Counted from the first letter of the stretch, positions 1 to 9,770 are shown. The stretch: 48,154 bases of DNA from Actinobacteria bacterium RBG_16_68_21 (GCA_001767695.1 MELR01000013.1:132515-180668), one strand, 5' to 3'. Notes: generated by a model from the letters alone, not told the origin. Made by a program: numbers and translations.

Positions 1-609
1 GCGATCGCGTCGACCTACGACGGGGTCGCCGCGGCCCGCGAGGAGCGGGGAGAAGAGCCCTGGCGGTGGCCGATCGCCGAGCGTTTCCTCGCCACGATGC
101 AGGTGGAGGGCCTCAGCCGACTGCTCGAGATCGGGGCGGGCGTCGGCTACACCAGCCGCTGGTTCGCCGACCACGGGCTGGAGGTGATGGCCACCGACCT
201 GTCTCCCCAGCAGGTCGAGTTCTGCCGGGCCAAGGGGCTCGAAGCCCGGGTCGCCGACATGTACGACCTGGGGTTCCCTCCCGGATCGTTCGATGCTGCC
301 TGGGCGATGAACTGCATCCACCACGTCGCCGACGCCGACCTCCCTGCGGTCCTGGAAGGCGTGGCAAGGGTGGTGTCACCTGGTGGCCTGGTCTACATCG
401 GAGTGTGGGGCGGCCTGGACCGCCAGGGAGTCCCCGAGGAGGACTTCTATCTTCCGGCCCGCTTCTTTGCCTTTCGATCGGACGCCGCGCTGCGATCAGC
501 GATGGAACGGAGCTTCGTCGTCGAGTGGTTCGAGGTGTTCCAGCCGAACGATGAACCGGACGAGGACGGGCTCCACATGCAGTCGACCCTGCTCCGGGTG
601 CCCGGCTGA
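1..609 (+). CDS. Class I SAM-dependent methyltransferase (5'-truncated by window edge)
   Basis: Frame open from base 1 (AIASTYDGVAAAREERG...); motif I LLEIGAGVGYTSRWFADHG, later AAWAMNCIHHVAD. Confidence 0.8.
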   Translation, partial: AIASTYDGVAAAREERGEEPWRWPIAERFLATMQVEGLSRLLEIGAGVGYTSRWFADHGLEVMATDLSPQQVEFCRAKGLEARVADMYDLGFPPGSFDAAWAMNCIHHVADADLPAVLEGVARVVSPGGLVYIGVWGGLDRQGVPEEDFYLPARFFAFRSDAALRSAMERSFVVEWFEVFQPNDEPDEDGLHMQSTLLRVPG

Positions 610-615
610 CCTCGC

Positions 616-912
616 CTAGAGGGTCCCGCCGACATGGGCTTCGAAGTCGCCGGGATCCTCCGGGCGAGTGGTCGCCCCCCGGTGCCAGCGCGACGATCCC
701 GGCCCGGCGCCGCCGTGGGTGACCGCCCGCGAAGGGATCCACTCCCAGGGAGAGCGCAGCCGCCGCGATCGCCCCCACGTGGCCAGCGCGAGTCCCACGG
801 TGGCGGCGAGCAGGACGAAGCCGACCACGACCCGACTCGTGCCTCGCGACACGGCCAGCCACCACACCCACGCTCCGCCCAGCCCGTACACGACTAGTAG
901 GTAGCGCAGCAT
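616..912 (-). CDS. Small hypothetical membrane protein
   Basis: ORF 616..939; start placed at MLRYLLVVYGLGG (ATG 910-912), 6 nt after a minus-strand TACACT. Confidence 0.55.
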   Translation of the reverse strand: MLRYLLVVYGLGGAWVWWLAVSRGTSRVVVGFVLLAATVGLALATWGRSRRLRSPWEWIPSRAVTHGGAGPGSSRWHRGATTRPEDPGDFEAHVGGTL

Positions 913-918
913 GAGGGA

Positions 919-928
919 AGTGTACGGT
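919..928. promoter_or_regulatory. Putative bidirectional promoter with overlapping -10 elements
   Basis: AGTGTACGGT: plus strand TACGGT (923-928), minus strand TACACT (complement of 919-924), between divergent starts 912(-) and 938(+). Confidence 0.4.
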
Positions 929-937
929 TGGGTCATC

Positions 938-1321
938 ATGATCGATCATGCAGCAGCTGAGGATTGGCTGGAGCGGTACGTCGCTGCCTGGGTGTCGGGA
1001 GACCCGGGGGACATCGGAACCCTGTTCTCCGCCGACGCCGCCTACCGCTACGAACCGGCAGACGATGCGGTCGTGGGGCGCGACGCCATCGTCGCCTCGT
1101 GGCTCGAGGATCCGGATGCCCCGGGGACGTTCGACGCCGAGTACCACCCCTACGCCATTGAGGGCTCGCGGGTGGTGGCCACCGGGTGGAGTCGCTACTA
1201 CACAGGCCCCGATCGCACCGAGGTCGCCGACGTCTACGACAACTGCTTCATCATGGAGTTCGACGACGACGGGCGGTGCTCCCAGTTCACCGAGTGGTTC
1301 CGGAGACGCCCCAGGTCGTGA
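938..1321 (+). CDS. SnoaL/NTF2-like nuclear transport factor 2 family protein
   Basis: MIDHAAAEDWLERYVAAWVSGDPGDIGTLFSADAAYRYEP...; typical NTF2-fold length and pattern. Confidence 0.7.
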   Translation: MIDHAAAEDWLERYVAAWVSGDPGDIGTLFSADAAYRYEPADDAVVGRDAIVASWLEDPDAPGTFDAEYHPYAIEGSRVVATGWSRYYTGPDRTEVADVYDNCFIMEFDDDGRCSQFTEWFRRRPRS

Positions 1322-1423
1322 TCCGGTCAATCGCCGTTGTGGTGCAGCGCTGCTGACATCCCCTCACCTCGCTCTCATCGAGCGCTCATCGGGTCTTCAG
1401 GCGGCCGCGGTACGCTGAACGTC

Positions 1424-2110
1424 ATGAGCGCCAAGGCACGGATACTCGTGGCCGAAGACGACGAGGCCGTTCGCCGGTCGGTGGAGAGAGCTCTCCGCTT
1501 CGAGGAGTACGACGTCGTCACCGCGCCCGACGGGACCGCGGCCCTCGCCGCCATCGCCTGCCACGTTCCCGACGCCATCGTCCTCGACGTGATGATGCCG
1601 GGCCACGACGGCATGGAGGTGTGCCGCCGGGTACGCGCCGCAGGCGACGCCACCCCGATCCTCATGCTCACCGCCCGCCACGAGCTATCCGATCGAGTGG
1701 CCGGCTTGGACGCCGGCGCCGACGACTATCTGGTCAAGCCCTTCGCCCTCGAGGAGCTGCTCGCCCGGGTGCGCGCTCTGCTCCGCAGGAGCCCGGGTGC
1801 CGCCGACGGCGCGGTCCTCCGGGTCGGCGACATGGTACTGGACCCGGCGGCCCGGACGGTCCGGCGCGCCAAGCGCGACATCGCTCTGACCAAGACCGAA
1901 TTCGACCTGCTCGAGCTGCTGATGCTCAACACCGGGATCGTCCTCGGACGCGACGTGATCTACGAGCGCATCTGGGGATTCGACTTCGAGACGACCTCCA
2001 ATTCGCTCGATGTGTACGTCGGCTACCTGCGACGCAAGACCGAGGAACAAGGGGAGCCCCGACTGATCCACACCGTGCGGGGGGTGGGGTACGTGGCGCG
2101 CGAGCAATGA
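1424..2110 (+). CDS. OmpR/PhoB-family response regulator
   Basis: Receiver domain [12 protein letters not shown]...VLDVMMPG...LTAR...DDYLVKPF plus winged-helix [13 protein letters not shown]...[23 protein letters not shown]. Confidence 0.93.
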   Translation: MSAKARILVAEDDEAVRRSVERALRFEEYDVVTAPDGTAALAAIACHVPDAIVLDVMMPGHDGMEVCRRVRAAGDATPILMLTARHELSDRVAGLDAGADDYLVKPFALEELLARVRALLRRSPGAADGAVLRVGDMVLDPAARTVRRAKRDIALTKTEFDLLELLMLNTGIVLGRDVIYERIWGFDFETTSNSLDVYVGYLRRKTEEQGEPRLIHTVRGVGYVAREQ

Positions 2111-3468
2111 CGCTGCGCACCAGGCTGGCGATCTTCGTGGCGGTGGCGGTCGCCATCGCCATCGCCGGCGCCTCCTACCTGTCGTACACGGTCGCCCGAA
2201 CCCAAGTGCGTGGCGAGGTGGACGACGCGCTGCGCGATCGGGGCATCACCCTGGGCCCCATCAGCGACATTCAGGGTCGGTACGGACGGGGAGCCGGCCA
2301 GGGCGCGGCGGCCGACCCCGATGACGACTTCATCAGGGACGACGCGATCGTGCAGTTCCTCACCCCCGAGGGCATCATCCAACTGGGTAGGGCCGCGGTC
2401 GTGCTCCCCGTGGCCGATCAGGACGTTGCGGTGCTCTCCGGGACGACCACCAGCGTCCTGCGCGACATCACCGTCGACGACATCCACTACCGGATGCTCA
2501 CCAGGGCGGTCGCCCCGGGTATCGCCCTCCAGGTGGCCCGGGATCTCTCCGAGGCAGACGCGGTTCTCGCCGGAATGCGGCTTCGCCTGCTCCTCTTCGG
2601 CGGGTTCGGGGTGGCACTCGCCGCCGCCGCAGGCTGGTGGGTGGCGAGGCGATCGATGCGGCCGGTGGCGGCGCTGACTCTCGCTGCCGAACACGTCGCC
2701 GAGACCCACGAGCTCGACGCGGCGATTCCCGTCGACCGCACCGACGAGATCGGGCGCCTCGCCACGGCCTTCAACGACATGCTGGGAGCGCTCGAGGAGG
2801 CGCGCGCCAGCCAGCGCCGCCTGGTGGCCGATGCCTCCCACGAGTTGCGCACCCCGCTCACCAGCCTGCGCACCAACGTCGAGCTGCTCACCCGCAAGGG
2901 GGGAGTCCCGGTGGAAGAGCGGCCGGCTCTGCTCGCCGACGTCTCCACCGAACTCAACGAACTGACCCACATCGTCGAGGAGCTGGTCGACCTGTCGACG
3001 CTGGGACGGGAGCAGGAGGCCCCGGTCTCCATGGATCTCGCCGACGTGGTGGACCGGGTCGTGGCTCGCTCCGGACGTCGCGGAGATGTCTCCATCGTCG
3101 CCGATGTTGAACCGACGCCGCTCGAGGGACCTCCCACGGCGATCGCCCGGGCGGTGTCCAATCTGGTGGACAACGCAGTCAAGTGGGGGGCGGGCGGCGG
3201 CACGATCGAGGTGACCCTGCAGGATCGAACGCTGACCGTCCGGGACCATGGGCCGGGAATCGACCCGGATGACATCCCCCACGTCTTCGAGCGGTTTTAC
3301 CGGTCGCCCCGAGCGCGATCGATGCCGGGCAGCGGCCTGGGGCTGTCGATCGTCGCCGCCATCGTCGCCGACCTCGGGGGAAGCGTCTTCGCCGGGGCGG
3401 CCGACGGCGGAGGGGCCGCCGTCGGATTCACCCTGCCACCGCAGGGAACCCGGGCCGAGCTCTCGTAG
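2107..3468 (+). CDS. HAMP-domain sensor histidine kinase (MprB-like), cognate to upstream regulator
   Basis: ATGA overlap; TM segments, HAMP, H-box [15 protein letters not shown]-box [10 protein letters not shown]-boxes DHGPGID and GSGLGLSIV. Confidence 0.93.
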   Translation: MTLRTRLAIFVAVAVAIAIAGASYLSYTVARTQVRGEVDDALRDRGITLGPISDIQGRYGRGAGQGAAADPDDDFIRDDAIVQFLTPEGIIQLGRAAVVLPVADQDVAVLSGTTTSVLRDITVDDIHYRMLTRAVAPGIALQVARDLSEADAVLAGMRLRLLLFGGFGVALAAAAGWWVARRSMRPVAALTLAAEHVAETHELDAAIPVDRTDEIGRLATAFNDMLGALEEARASQRRLVADASHELRTPLTSLRTNVELLTRKGGVPVEERPALLADVSTELNELTHIVEELVDLSTLGREQEAPVSMDLADVVDRVVARSGRRGDVSIVADVEPTPLEGPPTAIARAVSNLVDNAVKWGAGGGTIEVTLQDRTLTVRDHGPGIDPDDIPHVFERFYRSPRARSMPGSGLGLSIVAAIVADLGGSVFAGAADGGGAAVGFTLPPQGTRAELS

Positions 3469-3478
3469 TCTCACGACC

Positions 3479-5110
3479 GTGAGAGTCCTGCGTCCGCTGT
3501 TGGCGATTGTCGTGCTCACCTCTGCCCTCGGGATGCTCGCCCCCGTCGCCGCTGCCGACGACGAGCCGATCAGGGTGAGACCGGTGATCACCTGGAGCAC
3601 CGACGACCGCTTCGGGATCGACTCCGACGGCGACGGCAGGATCGACATGCCGAATACGATGGAGTACGTCCACAACCGCCGCTCACCATGCCCCGGATCC
3701 TGCCCGCCACCGCTGCTGGCGGTGCATCTCGAGGCCGGTCTCTCGGGTGCCAACAGCTCCGCCCTCGGGGAGCTGCCCATCCTCACCTACCGCTGGATCG
3801 TGTCGGGGGAAGACCTGGGCGCCACGCTCAGCTACGTACGCACCGCCCCGCACCTGGACGTCTCCCTGGGGGAGGGTGACTACACGGTGGAGATGCGCCT
3901 GCTGATCAGGCTCCCCTGGGGGACACTCACCTCCCGGACCGTGGCCGGCATCACCGTGGAGGATCTCCTGGTGGTGGCGATCGGGGACTCCTACGCCTCC
4001 GGCGAGGGGAATCCGGAGCTGCGACGTGACGCGAGCCGCTCGGCGCTCTGGGCACAGGGAGCATCGGCGGACGCCGACGCGTCCAGCGCCGCCGCTCATC
4101 GATCCACCGTCGCCTGGCCCGCTCGGGCGGCGCTGGCGCTCGAGTCGCGCGACCGCCACTCCTCGGTGACGTTCATCTCCGCCGCCGCCACCGGCGCCCG
4201 AATCGACGCCGGCATCCTCGCCCCGCAGACTGCGGAGCTCCCGCGGGCGCAACTCGACGCGGTCCGCGCCCTGGTGGGCGAGCGCACCATCGACGTCCTG
4301 TTGGTCCAGGTGGGAGGCAACGATATCGGCTTCTCCCGGGTGGTCCGGGGGCTGGTCGAGGCCGATCCGCTCTTCGATCCGATCTGTTACGAACGCGAGA
4401 TCGCCAACGTCTTCGATGCGGTCCACGACGGCGACTGGACGCGCGGGGTGGCGGTCACCTTCGATCTGCCCTTCGACTGGGGCTGCCGGGTGGCGCCCAC
4501 CGACGGGCCGCAGTATCCGGGACTGAACGGTCTGCCGGCCGCCTTCGACCGCGTCGCTGCCGCCCTCGACTCGCTGGACATCTCCCGGGTGCTCCTGGTC
4601 GCCTACCCGGACCCCACCGGATCGGACTCGACGGGGACGACCTGCCGGGAGATAGTCGGAGACGCCACCCCGCCTTTCGGCTTCCACGAGATAGACGAAT
4701 CCGAACAGGAAGCCGCCGTCAGCCGGGTGCTGGAGCCGTTGAACCGGACGCTCGCGCGGAGCGCTCTTGACCACGGCTGGGGCTTCGTGGGCGGTATCGC
4801 CGAGGCGTTCGCCGCGGGACACGGCTACTGCGCCCCTTGGCCGGATTACGGCTACCCGGCTGACGCCACCGACGCCGAGCTGTTGCGCGGCCCGCTCGCC
4901 TTCCCCGATGCCTGGTATCGCAACCCGGGGCGCTATTCGGGGGCAGTCCTGGTGGGAGGCAGCAAGGTCACCTGGTACCGCACCGCCGAGCAGTCCGCCG
5001 CCCTCCAGGGACCGGCGGCGCCCCACGCCACCAGCGGGACCCTCCACCCCAACGAGATCGGTCATGCCTTCATCGCATTCCGGGTTCTCCAAGCACTCCT
5101 CGGTGACTAG
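3479..5110 (+). CDS. Secreted SGNH/GDSL-family hydrolase
   Basis: GTG start, signal peptide VRVLRPLLAIVVLTSALGMLAPVAAA; AIGDSYASGEGNPE, GGNDIGFS, LHPNEIGHAF catalytic blocks. Confidence 0.85.
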   Translation: MRVLRPLLAIVVLTSALGMLAPVAAADDEPIRVRPVITWSTDDRFGIDSDGDGRIDMPNTMEYVHNRRSPCPGSCPPPLLAVHLEAGLSGANSSALGELPILTYRWIVSGEDLGATLSYVRTAPHLDVSLGEGDYTVEMRLLIRLPWGTLTSRTVAGITVEDLLVVAIGDSYASGEGNPELRRDASRSALWAQGASADADASSAAAHRSTVAWPARAALALESRDRHSSVTFISAAATGARIDAGILAPQTAELPRAQLDAVRALVGERTIDVLLVQVGGNDIGFSRVVRGLVEADPLFDPICYEREIANVFDAVHDGDWTRGVAVTFDLPFDWGCRVAPTDGPQYPGLNGLPAAFDRVAAALDSLDISRVLLVAYPDPTGSDSTGTTCREIVGDATPPFGFHEIDESEQEAAVSRVLEPLNRTLARSALDHGWGFVGGIAEAFAAGHGYCAPWPDYGYPADATDAELLRGPLAFPDAWYRNPGRYSGAVLVGGSKVTWYRTAEQSAALQGPAAPHATSGTLHPNEIGHAFIAFRVLQALLGD

Positions 5111-5211
5111 TGCGTGCGTCCCGGCGGCAATGACACCACTGCTACTTACGACAAACACGTAGAGTGGTCGTGGGTCACCTCAGGTGGTCACAAGCAGGCT
5201 GAGAGGCTCTA

Positions 5212-5850
5212 GTGCAGCGCATCCCCAGCGGCGTCGGCCGCACCGTGTTCATCGCCCTACTCGCCGGAGGGATATTCGGGGCATTCCTCCTGGTGACCCC
5301 GAAGCTCGCCGCCACCCGGCCGAGCGTCCCCGCCGCATCCATCGTCGGCGATGAAGCGATCGAGTCGTCCGCCACCACCATCCCCGCGGCGACGACCACG
5401 ACGAGCGCCCCGACATCGACCACCAGCACCACCGTTACCTCTCCGGCGGTCGCTGCGCCCGGAGCGGCCGGCGAGCCCGTCGTCGATGAGTGGGGGCCGA
5501 TGACTCCCGAGCAAGGGTACGACGGGACGGTGCAGCTCTCGGTCTACCTGGAGGGCCCGCTCGGCGGCAAGGAGTTCTCCGTGGTCAGCGACCTCGACAC
5601 CGTGCTGTGGCGACTCCACGTCACCAACACCACGGATCAGGAGCTCTGGGGAGTGTTCGCCTGGCTGGAGCGGGCTGGTCGCGCCCCATGCGACAATCAT
5701 CATCTGCTTCCCCACGGCGAGACCGACTGCTGGATCACCACGATCGCCTATGCCGATGACACGGCCGCCGTGGCCTGGGTCGACGCCTGGACCACCACCC
5801 GCCGCGTCACCGACAAGGTCGTCTTCCCCTACCAGGTGCTCCCGACCTGA
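5212..5850 (+). CDS. Membrane-anchored or secreted hypothetical protein with Thr/Ser-rich linker
   Basis: N-terminal TM VFIALLAGGIFGAFLLV, then SSATTIPAATTTTSAPTSTTSTTVTS linker and a folded C-terminal domain. Confidence 0.6.
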   Translation: MQRIPSGVGRTVFIALLAGGIFGAFLLVTPKLAATRPSVPAASIVGDEAIESSATTIPAATTTTSAPTSTTSTTVTSPAVAAPGAAGEPVVDEWGPMTPEQGYDGTVQLSVYLEGPLGGKEFSVVSDLDTVLWRLHVTNTTDQELWGVFAWLERAGRAPCDNHHLLPHGETDCWITTIAYADDTAAVAWVDAWTTTRRVTDKVVFPYQVLPT

Positions 5851-5890
5851 TCCGGGGCGGCCCCGGCGATGGTTGTTACCCTGCGCGCCG

Positions 5891-7123
5891 ATGCCGTCGC
5901 TAGACGTCCAGCTTCTCCGGGGGCGCTTTCCCGCTCTCGCTCGGGAGACCTCGGGACGCGCCACTGCCTTCCTCGACGGCCCCGGCGGCACTCAGGCCCC
6001 CGATTCCGTGATCGCCGCCGTGGGCGGCTATCTGGGGCGCGGCAACAGCAATCTGGGGGGAGCGTTCGATACCAGCCGGGAGGCAGATGAGGTCGAGGCC
6101 GCCGCTCGCAATGCCGTCGCCGATCTGATCGGGAGCGATCCGCACGAGGTGGTCTTCGGCCAGAACATGACCAGCCTCACCTTCTCCATGAGCCGGGCGC
6201 TGGCCCGCGAGTGGGGACCGGGAGACGGCGTCGTGGTTACCTCCCTGGACCACGACGCCAACGTCTCGCCGTGGCGCATGGCCGCCGCCGACCGGGGTGC
6301 CCGGGTCGAGGTCGTCGGCATCGATCCCGACGATACGACCCTGGATCTGGCGGCACTGGAGCGCGCCCTCTCCGGCCGTCCCCGACTGGTGGCAGTGACC
6401 GCTGCCTCGAACGCCGTGGGGACGGTCACGCCGTTGGCCGACATCGTGGCCATGGCCCATGCCGCCGGCGCCCTGGTGTACGTGGATGCCGTGCACCACT
6501 CCGCCCATCGGCTGACGGACGTTCACGCCCTCGGCGCCGACTTCCTGGCGGCCAGCGCCTACAAGTTCTTCGGCCCCCACACCGGACTGCTCTACGGGAA
6601 GGCCGAACATCTCGAGCGCCTCACCGCCTACAAGGTTCGGCCGGCCCCGGAAAAGGGGCCGGGGAAGTGGGAGACGGGCACCCAGTCGTTCGAGTCTCTC
6701 GCCGGAGTGACCGCGGCGGTCGACTACCTGGCATCCCTGGGAAAGGGCAGCGATCGACGGGCCCGGCTCGGGGACGCCTTCAGTCGGATCAGGGAGCACG
6801 AAGAGGGGTTGTCCCTGCGATTCCTGCGAGGGCTGAGTGAGCTGCCCGCCGTCAGGGTGTTCGGCATCACCTCACCCCACCGGCTGGACGAGCGGGTGGC
6901 GACGTTCGCGATTGCAGTAGGGGAGGTCGCGCCCCGGGAGGTGGCGGCACGCCTCGGGTCGGAGGGCGTCCTGGTCTGGGACGGTCACTACTACGCGGTG
7001 GCGGTCATGGAGGCGCTCGGAGTGCTCGACCGCGGAGGCCTCGTCAGGATCGGGTTCGTCCACTACAACACCGAGTCGGAGGTGGACCGCACCCTGGACC
7101 TACTCGAACAGATCACCGGTTGA
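5891..7123 (+). CDS. Cysteine desulfurase-like PLP-dependent aminotransferase class V
   Basis: MPSLDVQLLRGRFPALARE...FLDGPGGTQAPDSV...YVDAVHHSAHRL...ASAYKFFGPHTGLLYG; Lys in SAYKFFGPH. Confidence 0.85.
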   Translation: MPSLDVQLLRGRFPALARETSGRATAFLDGPGGTQAPDSVIAAVGGYLGRGNSNLGGAFDTSREADEVEAAARNAVADLIGSDPHEVVFGQNMTSLTFSMSRALAREWGPGDGVVVTSLDHDANVSPWRMAAADRGARVEVVGIDPDDTTLDLAALERALSGRPRLVAVTAASNAVGTVTPLADIVAMAHAAGALVYVDAVHHSAHRLTDVHALGADFLAASAYKFFGPHTGLLYGKAEHLERLTAYKVRPAPEKGPGKWETGTQSFESLAGVTAAVDYLASLGKGSDRRARLGDAFSRIREHEEGLSLRFLRGLSELPAVRVFGITSPHRLDERVATFAIAVGEVAPREVAARLGSEGVLVWDGHYYAVAVMEALGVLDRGGLVRIGFVHYNTESEVDRTLDLLEQITG

Positions 7124-8356
7124 AGCCGGGGGAGCCGACGCCACCGCGAGAGCTCCCACCCGCCAGAGGGGTCCGAGTATCAACAGCGTGGCGACCGCGG
7201 CGATCGCCACGCCGCCGCCGATGAAGAGCGGCCTCAGCCCGACGGTCTCACCGATCCAGCCGCCGAGTGCCGCTCCAGCAGGAATCCCGCCCCAGGCGAT
7301 GGTGCGCGACGCGGAGACCACCCGTCCCAGGCGGTCCGGAGGCGTGAGGCGCTGGCGCAGGGTCACGAAGGCCACCTGATTCAGAGACACGCCGGCCATC
7401 GCCAGCCCGAAGGGGAATACCGCCGACCACGACGGAGCGAGCCCCGCCCCGATGGCTCCCGCTCCGAACAGCAGACCGCCGGCGATCACGCTTCGTCCCA
7501 GGCCCAGCATCCGGATCATGCGCGGGGCGAAAGCCACTCCTGCCGCCCCGATGAGCGAGAAGCCGGCGAAGAAATACCCCAGCGAGGCATCACTGGTGAT
7601 CCCCAGCTCCGTCGAGGCGTACAACGTCATCACCGCCGCCAACGGGGCGAACGCGAAGTTGGTGAGGGCGGCGGCGATCGTCCCCCAGCGCACTGCGGGA
7701 ATCGCCCACAGCGTGGTGAGACCGGTGCGCAGGGCGGGCCACACCCGCTGGAGCTCGCCCCGCTCCCGGGGACGGATCTCGCGCACCAGCATCAGGCCGG
7801 CTATCGACACCAGATAGGTGGCGCCGTCGAAGGCAAACGCCCCGGCGATTCCGCCTCCCCAGGCGAGCACGATTCCACCGAGGACGAATCCGAGCGTCTG
7901 GGCGAGATTGCGGCCCACCGAGAGCCGGCTGTTGGCAATGACCAGAAGATCGTCGGTGAGAAGGGCCGGGGCGTAGCTCTCCAACCCGGCGTCGAACACC
8001 GTCCCCATCGATCCGACGAGGAAGGCGACCGCGAACGCCATCCATGCCGTGCCCGCATCCATCACGACCGCGATGGCCAGCAGGCCAAGGGCGGTCGCTC
8101 TGACCAGCTCCGCCGCCACCAGGGCGCGCCGGATGCGGACCCGGTCGAGCAATACTCCGGCCACGAACCCGAAGAGGAGCACGGCCACCGTTTCCGAGAC
8201 CGCGAGGAGCCCCAGTTGTGCGGCCGATCCGGTGATGTCACGCACGAAGACCGGCAAGGCGAAGAAGAACGCCAGGTAGTCGCCGAGGAGAGACAGGGTC
8301 TGCCCGCCGACCAGGGGCCAGAGGTTCCGCCGCGGATCGACCGGGGAGGATGCCAT
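7100..8356 (-). CDS. MFS transporter
   Basis: 12-TM-like pattern; WPLVGGQTLSLLGDYLAFFFALPVFVRDITGSAAQLGLL...LLDRVRIRRALV. Confidence 0.85.
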   Translation of the reverse strand: MASSPVDPRRNLWPLVGGQTLSLLGDYLAFFFALPVFVRDITGSAAQLGLLAVSETVAVLLFGFVAGVLLDRVRIRRALVAAELVRATALGLLAIAVVMDAGTAWMAFAVAFLVGSMGTVFDAGLESYAPALLTDDLLVIANSRLSVGRNLAQTLGFVLGGIVLAWGGGIAGAFAFDGATYLVSIAGLMLVREIRPRERGELQRVWPALRTGLTTLWAIPAVRWGTIAAALTNFAFAPLAAVMTLYASTELGITSDASLGYFFAGFSLIGAAGVAFAPRMIRMLGLGRSVIAGGLLFGAGAIGAGLAPSWSAVFPFGLAMAGVSLNQVAFVTLRQRLTPPDRLGRVVSASRTIAWGGIPAGAALGGWIGETVGLRPLFIGGGVAIAAVATLLILGPLWRVGALAVASAPPASTGDLFE

Positions 8357-8419
8357 GAGGGTTCACGATAACGGTGGGCACCGCGGCCGCCTCGGAACCT
8401 GCACGGTTACCCTGCCGCC

Positions 8420-8476
8420 ATGGGCGATGGACACCCCGGCGCTTCGTTCCCGCGACCTGCCGGGGCCGCACAATGA
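8420..8476 (+). CDS. Putative leaderless 18-codon upstream ORF (MGDGHPGASFPRPAGAAQ)
   Basis: TACCCT (8408-8413) + 6 nt + ATG; stop overlaps the next start as ATGA. Confidence 0.4.
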   Translation: MGDGHPGASFPRPAGAAQ

Positions 8477-9033
8477 ACGACTCGCTCCCGGTCGTGCCGT
8501 ATCGGCGGGTCTTGGTGCCTGGCACTCGGGCATCGGTTCCGGCGCGACGCGACGATGTCGCCGCCGGGGATCGCATCGTGGTCGTCCTCGAGCAGGCGGA
8601 CGGCACCCGGGGAGCGGTGGGCACGACTGCCGAGGTGCGCGGCGTGCACGCTCCCGACTTCGGCGGCTGGATGCTCGACGTGGCCGGCGAGGCGCTCGTC
8701 GTGGTCCTCGGCGCCGGTGACCGTGCCGAGGTGGTGCCGGTCGACCGGCCCGGCGACGAGGCCGCCGACCTGGTCGGGGAGGTCCGCTCCCGGCTCCGTC
8801 GCTACATGGCGGCGCGCTCCGAGGCGGGGCAAGGGGGAGACATCCACATCGACATCGGCCCTGATCCGGTGAAGGCGTCCCATGAGGTAGCCTCGCATCT
8901 GCGGATCAGTTGGCCCGAGATCCAGGCGATCTTCGAGGCGGGCGATGCAACGGCACGGCTTCGGCTCGAAGCGAAGGTGCTCGACCGGGAGACGACCCTC
9001 CTCAGGGCGTTGCTCGGCCGGAAGACGGACTAG
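8473..9033 (+). CDS. LON substrate-binding-domain-like hypothetical protein
   Basis: LPVVPYRRVLVPGTRASVPARR...LEQADGTRG...IQAIFEAGDATARLRLEAKVLDRETTLLRALLG resembles a Lon N-terminal domain; no ATPase domain. Confidence 0.5.
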   Translation: MNDSLPVVPYRRVLVPGTRASVPARRDDVAAGDRIVVVLEQADGTRGAVGTTAEVRGVHAPDFGGWMLDVAGEALVVVLGAGDRAEVVPVDRPGDEAADLVGEVRSRLRRYMAARSEAGQGGDIHIDIGPDPVKASHEVASHLRISWPEIQAIFEAGDATARLRLEAKVLDRETTLLRALLGRKTD

Positions 9034-9048
9034 GGAGGAAAGGAGATC

Positions 9049-9342
9049 ATGGCAACCGTTCGCCAACTCCCCGAGATGATCGGCGAGTTCATCGAGCTCG
9101 CCAAGCAGTACCTCAAAGACGCCATCCTCGCGCCGGCACGCCGCCTCGGGCGCCTCGCCGGCTTCAGTTTCGCGGCGGCGTTGCTGTTCATCCTGGCGGC
9201 GTTGTTCCTGGGAGTCGTCGCCTTGCGGGTCATCGTTGCGGTGATGCCGGACGGGGCGATCTGGAGCGGTCTCGGGTACCTGGCGGCGGCGGTTGTGCTC
9301 CTGGGGATCACCGGGGGCGTGATGTGGAGGGCGACCAAGTGA
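9049..9342 (+). CDS. Small integral membrane protein (phage-holin-family/DUF-type)
   Basis: Two TM segments after an amphipathic N-terminus; SD GGAGGAAAGGAG upstream. Confidence 0.6.
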   Translation: MATVRQLPEMIGEFIELAKQYLKDAILAPARRLGRLAGFSFAAALLFILAALFLGVVALRVIVAVMPDGAIWSGLGYLAAAVVLLGITGGVMWRATK

Positions 9343-9536
9343 CCGTGGAACGCGCCGACCTGGAAGCCAAGCTGCGCGAGATTCGCCAGGTCGTCGAGGA
9401 GACCTCGCAGGGGGCGAAGAACCCGGCGGTGCTCGCCGCCGTGGGCGGCGTTCTATTGCTCCTGCTCACCTATCTACTGGGGCGGCGCCGCGGGAAGAAG
9501 GGCGCCGCCCGGGTCGAGGTCTACCGGGTTCGCTGA
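9339..9536 (+). CDS. Small single-TM hypothetical protein
   Basis: GTG start overlapping the previous stop (GTGA); VTVERADLEAKLREIRQVVEETSQGAKNPAVLAAVGGVLLLLLTYLLGRRRGKKG. Confidence 0.6.
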   Translation: MTVERADLEAKLREIRQVVEETSQGAKNPAVLAAVGGVLLLLLTYLLGRRRGKKGAARVEVYRVR

Positions 9537-9733
9537 GCCTCCGGGGACGTGACCGCGATCTCGACTCGCTGCCCCCGCCGCACCGTGGTCGTGTAGACCA
9601 GCTCCTCCTTCGGCCCCTCGAGGCGCCGCACCACTCCCAGGGCGGCGATCGCCGCACCGAGCAACGCCAGCGGGACGTTCCCGCTTCGTACCGCCCCGTT
9701 GAGGCGGCGGAGTCCGCGGGCGAGTAGATCCAT
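9521..9733 (-). CDS. Small hypothetical membrane-associated protein
   Basis: MDLLARGLRRLNGAVRSGNVPLALLGAAIAALGVVRRLEGPKEELVYTTTVRRGQRVEIAV; minus-strand TAGGCT 7 nt before ATG. Confidence 0.55.
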   Translation of the reverse strand: MDLLARGLRRLNGAVRSGNVPLALLGAAIAALGVVRRLEGPKEELVYTTTVRRGQRVEIAVTSPEAQRTR

Positions 9734-9770
9734 GTCCGGGAGCCTACCGGGGCGTTCTAGAGTCGATGGC

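Noticed and set aside
113-1330. 405-aa minus-strand ORF
   Set aside because: Shadow ORF typical of high-GC DNA; low-complexity Arg/Gly/Pro-rich translation, antisense to recognisable methyltransferase and SnoaL-like genes.
2023-3786. 587-aa minus-strand ORF opposite the histidine kinase
   Set aside because: Shadow ORF; the plus strand encodes canonical kinase boxes.
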